Shown in pieces: positions 1 to 5,324 of a DNA stretch of 5,324 nucleotides. Position numbers and translations under genes: made by a program. This DNA comes from CAZQEZ01 sp964592475. GTDB lineage: Bacteria; Bacteroidota; Bacteroidia; Cytophagales; Cyclobacteriaceae. Within the stretch, counting starts at the first letter, position 1; each line of letters opens with the position of its first letter. Under the pieces are notes generated by a model that saw only the letters and a list, made by a program, of their open reading frames with translations, searched no databases and was not told the DNA's origin. The stretch lies in NCBI GenBank assembly GCA_964592475.1, contig CAZQEZ010000232.1:1-5324 (forward strand), in the 5' to 3' direction.

Positions 1-91
1 TATTAATAAACGGAGTGGGGTTAAATTGCCCGCCAGTTTTTAGCCTCAACCGTTGCCGCATGCTAAAAGACAAATATCTGAGTAAAATAAA

Positions 92-673
92 ATGGACCTG
101 ATTCAGAAAATTAAAATAAGTATTGACCCAATAGTCTCTTTAACTGACGAAGAGTTATTGACTTTCTGCAGTGCTTTAGCAACTAAAAAACTTAAGAAAG
201 ATGAGTTTTTCTTAAAAGAAGAACAAATCTGCAATTTTGTGGGCTTTGTCAATTTTGGTGTTCTTGTTTATTTTAAAATCATTGACAACGGGGATGAATT
301 TACCACTGATTTTGCCTTCGAAGGAGATTGGGTAAATAACAATCAGAGCCGTTTGACAAATGCACCATCAACAATTAATATTCGGGCTATTGAAGAGACT
401 GAAATCTTTGTTATTAAACAACAAGACTTGACAGAACTATACCTTCAGATACCAAAGATAGAACGGCTGGGAAGAATATTAACGGAACAAGCGTACTTAA
501 AAATTGTAGAGCAAACCTTAGAATTGCAAATTCATACAGCAAAGGAACGCTATGAAAACTTGCTGAAAAAGCATCCTGAGATATTTCAAAAGGTACAACT
601 TTATCATATTGCCAATTATTTGGGGATTGCTCCAAAATCATTAAGCCGTATTCGCAAAGAATTATTCGGGTAA
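92..673 (+). CDS. Crp/Fnr-family transcriptional regulator
   Basis: This is a 193-residue cytoplasmic DNA-binding regulator of the Crp/Fnr superfamily. Residues about 20-115 fit the cyclic-nucleotide-binding-like beta-roll. A long dimerisation helix follows (about 120-150), then a C-terminal winged helix-turn-helix at about 168-192, with the recognisable stretch IANYLGIAPKSLSRIRKEL. The ERYENLLKKHPEI segment before the HTH is typical of the Bacteroidota subgroup. The usual cAMP phosphate-binding cassette (GE...RSA) is not seen; the equivalent stretch is FEGDWVNNNQSR, so the ligand is probably not cAMP and is unknown. There is no Fnr-like N-terminal cysteine cluster. The length is normal for the subgroup. 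The start at 92 fits the domain boundary, with an A-rich leader and no clear ribosome site. The next gene begins 80 bp downstream, past a palindrome that could be its operator. Family assignment is secure; the regulated genes are inference. Confidence 0.93.
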   Translation: MDLIQKIKISIDPIVSLTDEELLTFCSALATKKLKKDEFFLKEEQICNFVGFVNFGVLVYFKIIDNGDEFTTDFAFEGDWVNNNQSRLTNAPSTINIRAIEETEIFVIKQQDLTELYLQIPKIERLGRILTEQAYLKIVEQTLELQIHTAKERYENLLKKHPEIFQKVQLYHIANYLGIAPKSLSRIRKELFG

Positions 674-700
674 AATTATTTGGTAACAAATGTGGAGCAA

Positions 701-727
701 TTGAACTGATTCTCCGACCGATCTTTG
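701..727 (+). promoter_or_regulatory. Possible Bacteroidota-type promoter upstream of the 754 gene
   Basis: GATCTTTG at 720-727 matches seven of eight positions of the Bacteroidota -7 element (TAnnTTTG), and a TTG lies at 701-703. The 16-bp spacer is shorter than the roughly 19 bp usual in this phylum, so the upstream element is weak. If the promoter is real, transcription would begin inside the palindrome that follows. This is a tentative call by eye. Confidence 0.25.
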
Positions 728-754
728 TATCATAAATTTTAAAACTTTATGATA
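728..754. promoter_or_regulatory. 27-bp near-perfect palindrome at the start codon (candidate operator or leader hairpin)
   Basis: The arms TATCATAAA (728-736) and TTTATGATA (746-754) are exact reverse complements. The 9-bp centre is also symmetric except at one pair (737/745), so 12 of 13 pairs match around position 741. The right arm ends on the A of the ATG of the beta-barrel gene. It could be the operator of a dimeric regulator, with the adjacent Crp/Fnr protein the obvious candidate, or an RNA hairpin that hides the start codon. The symmetry is directly visible; the role is inference. Confidence 0.55.
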
Positions 755-1362
755 TGAAAAAGCAAATCTTTCTTTTTGTAGTAATGATGGCAATGGCCGC
801 AACAATTTCAGCACAATCAGATGTTGCTAAATCAACTTTTTGGAACCCAAATCCAAGAAACTACGATGTAAAACAGGCTATTGAGGTAGAAAGCCTCGTT
901 CCAATGTTTTTTACTGGAGGCTATCACTTTGGTGTTGGCTACCGTTACAACAAATTCAGAGTGAGAGCGAGTATTATTAACGGAGGTAGTTACAACGTGG
1001 ATGTACAGGCTATTAGTGGGTTAGTTGACGGATATGAACGTTATTACGCCACTTCACCAGGGATTTTTCTGGGATACAATATTTGGAAAAACTTAGAAAT
1101 TTATGGTTATGCCGAAAGGCACACATTCAAGGTGAAGCAACTATCAACCGGTGAGAAACAAAACCTACCTTCAACTGATTTAGGTATCGGAATTTCTTAC
1201 CAGTTTTTTATTGGTCGCACTTTCTATATACAGCCGGGGATTCATAGTTATTTCAGAGCTGATAAAACAATAGCATTTTCTGATAATCAAACGTATTCAA
1301 TTCCAACATTTGAATTATCGCCAGTAGTAAGAATAGGTGCCAGGCTTTGGAGTAAACGCTAA
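754..1362 (+). CDS. Exported protein, predicted outer-membrane beta-barrel
   Basis: This 202-residue protein has a clear Sec signal peptide: MKK, a hydrophobic core, then ISA before Gln21, giving a mature N-terminus of QSDVAKS. The mature part is rich in alternating aromatic and polar stretches, such as YHFGVGYRYNKFRVRASI, PGIFLGYNIWKNLEIYGYAE and TDLGIGISYQFFIGRTFYIQPGI. These look like antiparallel transmembrane beta strands, with a final strand near VVRIGARLW. I predict a small outer-membrane barrel of about eight strands, but I do not recognise a specific family or substrate. The ATG at 754 is chosen because the signal peptide starts there; the leader is A/T-rich with no strong ribosome site, and the start codon overlaps the palindrome. 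It stands alone between that palindrome and the hairpin at 1371-1415, so it may be its own transcription unit next to the Crp/Fnr gene. Confidence 0.75.
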   Translation: MKKQIFLFVVMMAMAATISAQSDVAKSTFWNPNPRNYDVKQAIEVESLVPMFFTGGYHFGVGYRYNKFRVRASIINGGSYNVDVQAISGLVDGYERYYATSPGIFLGYNIWKNLEIYGYAERHTFKVKQLSTGEKQNLPSTDLGIGISYQFFIGRTFYIQPGIHSYFRADKTIAFSDNQTYSIPTFELSPVVRIGARLWSKR

Positions 1363-1370
1363 TCTAATAG

Positions 1371-1415
1371 TTACACCCAGACTTGAAATCCTATTTTAAA
1401 ACAGTCTGGATGTAA
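1371..1415. terminator. Long stem-loop between two genes, possible terminator or processing hairpin
   Basis: TTACACCCAGACT (1371-1383) pairs with AGTCTGGATGTAA (1403-1415) at 12 of 13 positions around a 19-nt A/T-rich loop. It lies 8 bp after the stop codon of the barrel gene, which suits a transcript end. No U-tract follows (the next bases are ATTCATAATC), so it is not a textbook intrinsic terminator. It may instead be an RNA-stabilising hairpin or a protein-binding site. Confidence 0.45.
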
Positions 1416-1440
1416 ATTCATAATCTTAAAAAAATGTGCT

Positions 1441-2532
1441 ATGAAAAATATTAAGAACTATTATTCCATGTTATTCATTCTTGCACCTTTACTTTCTTGT
1501 TCTTCCTATAATAGAAGTAATATGGAATCTATCGATAGTGATAAAAGCGAACTTTATCAAATTCTCTATTATGCTTCTCTGGCAGGAAGTTCGCACAATT
1601 CTCAACCCTGGAGGGCCGAAGTTTATGGTGAAGATTCAATATTAATTTTTGCCGATAAGTCGCGAAAGTTGCCAGTTGTTGACCCGACTTCGCGAGAACT
1701 GTATATCTCTGTTGGCGCCTTCATCGAAAACCTGAGCCTTGCTGCATCATACTTTGGGTATGAAACTGAAATTAAAGTACACAATCTTTCCGATATTAAT
1801 GGTGCCCCAGTTGCTTCTATAGCATTAACCAAATCCAATGAAAAAAGAGATGAAAACATCCTTAATGACATTAAACTCAGGACTACGCTTCGGATTCCTT
1901 TTGATACAATTCCGATTAAGGAAGCAGATTGGATGACTTTGGTTGATGTTGACCCTTCAAATATTTACTATTTCTCTGCAGAATCTGAAAAAGGGAATTA
2001 TATAAAGCAGAAAGAACTGCAATCATATACCCAGCAGGCAAAAAATAAAAATGCTCAGGATGAATTGGCTTCATGGATAAGGTTTTCGAATAAAGATGTT
2101 AAAGAAAAACAAGATGGCTTAACAACATCAGGTATGGGGATAAAAGGAATCGGCGGTTTTATGGTTCGAAACTTTTTCAAGCCTGAAGATTCAAAAAAAG
2201 AATCTTTTGTTACACAGGGTATCGATAAGACAAAACTTCAGGTTGAAAATTGCGGGGGATGGTTAATTATAACCCAGCCGTCGGAAAGTATAGAAAGCTG
2301 GATAAATACTGGTCGTTTGTACCAGGCAATGCACTTGAAATGCCGCAAAATGAATATCGGGTTTCATCCTATGAACCAAATAAGCGAGGAACCCGATTTC
2401 GGAAACGAAGCCAGCACCTTTTTAGACCTGAACGGACAAATCCTGTTTATCGCCCGCATCGGTTATGTAGATGCCTATCCCGAACCAGTAAGTGTGAGAA
2501 GACCCGTTGAGAGTTTTACAACCTTCAAATAG
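1441..2532 (+). CDS. Acg-family nitroreductase-like FMN oxidoreductase, predicted lipoprotein
   Basis: This 363-residue protein has the conserved blocks of Acg-like nitroreductases (the mycobacterial Acg/Rv2032 type): SSHNSQPW (50-57), DPTSRELYISVGAFIENL (81-98), LRTTLRIPF (146-154), GGWLIITQ (272-279), GRLYQAM (291-297), MNQ (311-313), RIGY (339-342) and RRPVE (353-357). Such proteins adopt the nitroreductase fold and bind or are predicted to bind FMN; some sequester flavin rather than reduce substrates, so the reaction here is unknown. The N-terminus is a lipoprotein signal with hydrophobic core MLFILAPLLSC, lipobox LLSC and lipidated Cys20. No twin arginine is present. The residues after Cys20 (SSYNRSN) are not acidic, so periplasmic anchoring is more likely than surface display. 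It starts a run of five same-strand genes; the next gene follows after 65 bp. The family is well supported; export is inferred from the signal sequence. Confidence 0.88.
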   Translation: MKNIKNYYSMLFILAPLLSCSSYNRSNMESIDSDKSELYQILYYASLAGSSHNSQPWRAEVYGEDSILIFADKSRKLPVVDPTSRELYISVGAFIENLSLAASYFGYETEIKVHNLSDINGAPVASIALTKSNEKRDENILNDIKLRTTLRIPFDTIPIKEADWMTLVDVDPSNIYYFSAESEKGNYIKQKELQSYTQQAKNKNAQDELASWIRFSNKDVKEKQDGLTTSGMGIKGIGGFMVRNFFKPEDSKKESFVTQGIDKTKLQVENCGGWLIITQPSESIESWINTGRLYQAMHLKCRKMNIGFHPMNQISEEPDFGNEASTFLDLNGQILFIARIGYVDAYPEPVSVRRPVESFTTFK

Positions 2533-2597
2533 GTTCAGTTAAGCACAAATGTTTTTTTCGTTCTACAGAAAACTAATAACATCAAAATAATATAACA

Positions 2598-3317
2598 ATG
2601 AAAAAGTATTTAATCAGTTTTATAATGTTCGCATGTATGGTAGGATTCAGTTCATTCGAAAAGGAAGAGTTGTCTTTTACGGAAGGTGATATTCAAATTG
2701 AAATAGAAATCGGAGAACACTGGTTGCATGACTTTCCTCTGCTGCTTGGAATATCAAAGAAAAATCCACCCCAGTTTGCTATATGGCTCGAAGATACAGC
2801 GGGAAATTATATTTCAACAGTATTTGCAACGTATAAAATAGCTACCGAAGGATGGCAGTCCAATAACGGCAACAGAAGAAAAGAGGCACTACCTTATTGG
2901 TGCCATCAGAGAGGAGTTGTCTATGAAGACGGACTATTGCTGCCAACCAAGGCGAATCCTTTAACGGATGGAATTACAGGAGCTACGCCAAAAGAAAATA
3001 AAACATTGCAGTTGAGACTCAAAAATTTTAGCGAACCCATTGTTATTAAAGCAGAATTTAACCATTCGATTGATTTTAATGATTATTTCCCGAAAGGTGC
3101 ATTGGAAGGCGATGTAAACTATTCCGGTGGCGATATGGGTAGTGGCCAGCCAGCTATTATTTACGCAGGTACTCTAAATCCAGATTCGAATGAACTGGAA
3201 CTTCAAATTATTGGATATAGCAGTCCTGACGGGTCAAACGGAAATATCTATTATGACATGGAGAAACTCACTACTGCAAAAACAATAGTTGGAAAAATTA
3301 AAGTAACAAAAAAATAG
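2598..3317 (+). CDS. Exported DUF2271-like protein with a flavinylation-like DGITGAT motif
   Basis: This 239-residue protein starts with MKKYLISFIMFACMVGFSS, a Sec-type signal with an uncertain cleavage site near residue 19; the FAC at 11-13 is a poor lipobox. The body fits the DUF2271-like layout as I remember it: PQFAIWLEDTAGNYISTVF (58-76), RRKEALPYWCHQR (93-105), DGITGATPK (124-132), then IKAEFNHSIDFNDYF (150-164), SGQPAIIYAG (182-191) and a C-terminal TTAKTIVGKI. DGITGAT resembles the D-x-x-(S/T)-G-A-T sequence at which ApbE attaches FMN to threonine in FMN-binding domains, so Thr130 could carry flavin, though no classic FMN-binding domain is evident. DUF2271 genes are known to occur near flavin and PepSY-type redox genes. 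The next gene starts 7 bp after the stop, so the two are probably co-transcribed. No enzymatic role is established. Confidence 0.72.
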   Translation: MKKYLISFIMFACMVGFSSFEKEELSFTEGDIQIEIEIGEHWLHDFPLLLGISKKNPPQFAIWLEDTAGNYISTVFATYKIATEGWQSNNGNRRKEALPYWCHQRGVVYEDGLLLPTKANPLTDGITGATPKENKTLQLRLKNFSEPIVIKAEFNHSIDFNDYFPKGALEGDVNYSGGDMGSGQPAIIYAGTLNPDSNELELQIIGYSSPDGSNGNIYYDMEKLTTAKTIVGKIKVTKK

Positions 3318-3324
3318 AGAACAG

Positions 3325-3835
3325 ATGAAAAAAATAGCATTGGCAACAGCATTGTTCGCTCTAATCTCGTTTGGAGTTAAATCTCAGAATCCGAATCAAG
3401 TTTCAATACGGCTGTCAACCAATCAGTTTGAACTTGGTTATCAGCGTAAATTCATCCAGCAGAAAATATGGGGCGAAACCTATATCGGATTAGGCAATCA
3501 GGATATCAATAAAAAATTTGATGATATTGTAACAGGTTTAAGAATAGGGACTCCCGTTTTAGCTAATAAAAAAAATGTGATAAATATAGCTGCGGGAATT
3601 GGTTTGTATTTTTCCAATAACGAAATTTATTCAATAGTTACTCCTGTTTATAGTGGATTTATTGCATACAACAGATTTATTGGCAAGACAGAAAAACACT
3701 CTGCTGATAAACCTGGGTTACCAATATGGGAAAAAGGATTACAACAGTAGTGCCTATATCTACACAGCTACTATTGGAAGCTTCAAAGTTTCACCGTTTT
3801 ATTTCTCTTTGGGTTATGGTTTTCATTTCAAGTGA
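3325..3835 (+). pseudogene. Frameshifted small outer-membrane beta-barrel gene
   Basis: The intact product would be about 169 residues. Frame 1 from ATG 3325 gives a Sec signal (MKKIALATALFALISFGVKS, cleavage before Gln21) and beta-strand-like sequence up to about residue 123. It then runs through an unrelated tail (ADKPGLPIWEKGLQQ) to a stop at 3750. Frame 2 continues the barrel pattern from the same place: NTLLINLGYQYGKKDYN, then TATIGSFKVSPFYFSLGYGFHFK, ending at 3835 with an aromatic C-terminal strand as expected for BAM recognition. Removing one A from the AAAAA run at 3692-3696 joins the two frames. The start lies 7 bp after the DUF2271-like gene with a weak GAGAACAG leader, implying one operon. 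If the sequence is correct, the 141-residue product lacks its last strands and would not form a complete barrel. I do not recognise the specific family. Confidence 0.75.
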
Positions 3836-3887
3836 TTTCCGAATGAAATTGTTGGATTGCCGAAAATATTGGTTAAGATAGCTAATT

Positions 3888-4524
3888 ATGAAAACAATAA
3901 ATATTTTAACATTATCAGTTCTTACCCTTTTTGCACTCAATGCAAGCGGACAGGAAATAACCTCACAAAAAGGAAATGACGACAACAAGGTACTGCTAAA
4001 CTGTTCATTTGGTGCAGGTACTTTTGCTGCCGGTGAAAATATGGGCGGTTCTGTTTTTCTGGGTAGTTCACTGTCGGCTGACTGGATTCCTAATCAAAAA
4101 AAATGGTCTTTCATATGGACTTGAATCTGGTTTACTTGGCGGGGTAACACAGGGCAGTAACATTTATGGTATTCCGGCAATTTTTCGTCTTGGCTGGCAT
4201 CCAGGCTTTGTTAAAAATAAAAATATTGACGTCTTTGTTTTGGTGAAGACTGGCTGGGCATTCGGAATATGGAATTCCCAATTAGAGAAAGATGCAAGTC
4301 CCAATGGCATAGTTGGCGGGTTTAATTTTGGAGGCAGATACGTTTTAACTCCAAGGTTAGGTCTGTATGCTGAACTTGGATATACTTATTATGGGCTTGC
4401 CCGGAGCAGTAATCACCCTGAATATCCGTTAGGTTATGGAAGCGGCAAATTATATACTTCAATAGGGTTGTCATTTAAAATTGGGAAACTGCCCGATTTT
4501 ATACACGCTGGACAAAGGAGTTAA
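3888..4524 (+). pseudogene. Frameshifted outer-membrane beta-barrel gene with break at an A8 run
   Basis: The intact product would be about 211 residues. The first part (3888-4124) encodes a signal peptide (MKTINILTLSVLTLFALNASG, cleavage before Gln22) and early strands up to NQKK at residues 69-72, then stops after a short WSFIWT tail. The second part continues in the next frame with NGLSYGLESGLLGGVTQGSN, then IPAIFRLGWHPG, GGFNFGGRYVLTPRLGLYAE and YTSIGLSFKIGK, and ends at 4524. This is typical of outer-membrane beta-barrel proteins of the OmpW/OM_b-brl kind, followed by an unusual 11-residue tail (LPDFIHAGQRS). Removing one A from the eight-A run at 4096-4103 restores one frame. An ATG at 4009 in the second frame is an artefact as a start, because it would encode an unrelated N-terminus with no signal peptide. 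The gene lies 52 bp after the other broken barrel gene and 23 bp before the DUF3795 gene. Confidence 0.78.
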
Positions 4525-4547
4525 AACAAAAATTATTTTTAAGCTAA

Positions 4548-5084
4548 ATGAATAACCAACCTGTAAATGAAGATTTGTCACGCTCGCCTTCAAAAAGAGA
4601 ATTAGTAGCCGCTTGTGGTTTATATTGCGGTGCTTGCGGAATATATCTGGCAACTCAGGAAGCCGATACTGAAAAATTACTTCAGTATGCCTTGGTATTA
4701 AACCAGTCTTACGAAGAGACCTTGTGTGATGGATGTGGAGCTAATAGAAAGTCGTTGCATTGCTCCAAAATGGGCATTTTCATTAACTGCAAACGACAAA
4801 AAAGAATAGATTTTTGCAGTGAATGTGAAGAATTCCCATGTAAGTCGTTAAATGAATTCAAATTAAAAATGCCCCACCGAATTGAGATTTTGAATTCACA
4901 AAATCGAATGAAAGAAATTGGATTAGAAAAATGGCTTTTGGAGATGAAGGATTACTTCTCCTGTTCAAATTGTAAAACAGTGAACAGTGCTTATCATTTA
5001 GTTTGCCGAAAATGTGGAAATACACCAAGTTGTAAGTTTGTATTGCAGCATAGAGATTTGATTGAACAATATTTGTCAAAATAA
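4548..5084 (+). CDS. DUF3795 cysteine-rich protein with an extra C-terminal zinc-ribbon-like motif
   Basis: This is a 178-residue protein with no signal peptide, hence probably cytoplasmic. It has the DUF3795 signature: CGLYCGAC (23-30), CDGC (60-63), Cys72, Cys81, and CSECEEFPC (90-98). A second cluster follows at the C-terminus: CSNC (139-142), CRKC (153-156) and Cys162, which looks like a zinc ribbon or rubredoxin-like knuckle. In total 15 cysteines are present, consistent with binding zinc or possibly an Fe-S centre. The biochemical function of DUF3795 is not known to me. The start at 4548 is supported by the 23-bp gap to the preceding barrel gene and by the family's N-terminal position of CGLYCGAC. 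It is the last gene of the same-strand run; being cytoplasmic, it may be only loosely linked to the envelope proteins before it. Confidence 0.88.
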   Translation: MNNQPVNEDLSRSPSKRELVAACGLYCGACGIYLATQEADTEKLLQYALVLNQSYEETLCDGCGANRKSLHCSKMGIFINCKRQKRIDFCSECEEFPCKSLNEFKLKMPHRIEILNSQNRMKEIGLEKWLLEMKDYFSCSNCKTVNSAYHLVCRKCGNTPSCKFVLQHRDLIEQYLSK

Positions 5085-5181
5085 ATTTACCAATTACGTT
5101 ACTTTTGATTTAAAAAAGGTAAAGGACAAGATTTAAATTGTAATATAAAAGAAAAAGCACGACGGCACAATCGAGTAGGCG
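5085..5181. other. Non-coding stretch after the DUF3795 gene
   Basis: This A/T-rich stretch shifts to higher GC from about 5157 (GCACGACGGC onward). A weak pairing of TTTACC (5086-5091) with GGTAAA (5118-5123) has a 26-nt loop and is not a convincing terminator. No coding sequence is supported on either strand. Confidence 0.5.
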
Positions 5182-5207
5182 GCTGACTCCGAAAACTCGG
5201 AGCCAGT
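5182..5207. repeat. GC-rich inverted repeat next to the palindromic repeat pair
   Basis: GCTGACTCCGA (5182-5192) pairs with TCGGAGCCAGT (5197-5207) around an AAAC loop, with one A/C mismatch and one G/T wobble. It is GC-rich against an A/T-rich background and has no following T-run, so a terminator is unlikely. It probably belongs to the same repeated or mobile unit as the 50-bp palindromes that begin 10 bp later. Confidence 0.55.
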
Positions 5208-5216
5208 GCACCTTCA

Positions 5217-5266
5217 CCCCGTGAAATAATTTTTGCTTTGCAAAAATTGCTTCGCATTTCATGGGG
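5217..5266. repeat. 50-bp palindromic repeat, copy 1
   Basis: The outer arms CCCCGTGAAAT and ATTTCATGGGG pair with one G/T wobble, and TTCA and TGAA just outside (5213-5216 and 5267-5270) extend the stem. Inside is a second perfect hairpin, AATTTTTGC / GCAAAAATT (5228-5236 and 5240-5248) with loop TTT, then GCTTCGC. It matches copy 2 at 46 of 50 bases. Confidence 0.85.
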
Positions 5267-5270
5267 TGAA

Positions 5271-5320
5271 CCCCGTGAAATAATTTTTGCAAAGCAAAAA
5301 TTGCTTCGCATTTCACGGGG
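5271..5320. repeat. 50-bp palindromic repeat, copy 2
   Basis: The outer arms CCCCGTGAAAT (5271-5281) and ATTTCACGGGG (5310-5320) are perfect 11-bp reverse complements. The inner hairpin AATTTTTGC / GCAAAAATT (5282-5290 and 5294-5302) is identical to that in copy 1, but its loop is AAA instead of TTT. Only TGAA separates the copies, giving a 54-bp period. The window ends 4 bases later (TAAA), so more copies may follow. Confidence 0.85.
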
Positions 5321-5324
5321 TAAA

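Noticed and set aside
1..91. Integron-like attC site or the tail of an upstream gene (CAACCGTTGCCGC region)
   Set aside because: The core does not match the attC consensus boxes (RYYYAAC and GTRRRY-type), no convincing pairing was found, and no frame shows recognisable protein. A promoter for the regulator is probably here, but I cannot place it.
2250..2510. 86-residue plus-strand open frame inside the Acg-family gene
   Set aside because: It is an alternate-frame shadow of conserved nitroreductase blocks, arginine- and proline-rich with no family resemblance.
3653..3700. Separate 60-residue gene starting at 3653
   Set aside because: It begins inside the first barrel gene in another frame, and only the portion after the A5 run is meaningful, as that gene's C-terminus.
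4009..4124. ATG at 4009 as the true start of the second barrel gene
   Set aside because: Residues before the A8 run in that frame (MVQVLLLPVKIWAVLFF) come from reading barrel codons out of frame. The upstream frame supplies a proper signal peptide and matching strands.
5086..5123. Intrinsic terminator after the DUF3795 gene
   Set aside because: The TTTACC/GGTAAA pairing is only 6 bp with a 26-nt loop and is not followed by a T-run.
5099..5316. Two overlapping minus-strand open frames repeating peptides such as MRSNFC.AKIISRG
   Set aside because: They are open only because the palindromic repeat has a 54-bp period, a multiple of three. No start context or recognisable domain is present, and the peptide repeat simply mirrors the DNA repeat.
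5213..5324. CRISPR array
   Set aside because: The units are separated by only 4 bp, so there are no spacers, and no cas gene is present.

Overview
The window reads as a chromosomal segment from a Bacteroidota species, probably class Bacteroidia; I cannot name the genus. The grounds are low GC, A-rich leaders without strong Shine-Dalgarno sites, Sec signal peptides cleaved just before Gln, several small outer-membrane beta-barrel proteins, and a Crp/Fnr regulator of the short divergent type common in that phylum. All supported genes lie on the + strand.

Layout. Positions 1-91 hold no gene. A Crp/Fnr-like regulator (92-673) is followed by an 80-bp gap with a 27-bp near-perfect palindrome ending on the start codon of a predicted outer-membrane beta-barrel protein (754-1362). 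A long hairpin (1371-1415) separates this from a run of five same-strand genes: an Acg-family nitroreductase-like flavoprotein carrying a lipoprotein signal (1441-2532), an exported DUF2271-like protein with a possible covalent-flavin motif (2598-3317), two small outer-membrane barrel genes each broken by a one-base frameshift in an A run (3325-3835 and 3888-4524), and a cysteine-rich DUF3795 protein (4548-5084). The last 240 bases hold no credible gene. They contain a GC-rich hairpin and two copies of a 50-bp palindromic repeat at a 54-bp period, running to the window edge.

How the parts may fit together. Five of the seven gene products carry export signals, and two of those five look linked to flavin chemistry outside the cytoplasm: the lipoprotein with an FMN-oxidoreductase fold, and the DUF2271-like protein with DGITGAT. 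This suggests an envelope redox module with associated outer-membrane proteins, possibly controlled by the upstream Crp/Fnr protein through the palindrome. That link is inference from proximity and motifs.

The two barrel frameshifts are both repaired by removing one A from an A run. They may be sequence errors, real inactivation, or (for the A8 run) slippage-based switching.
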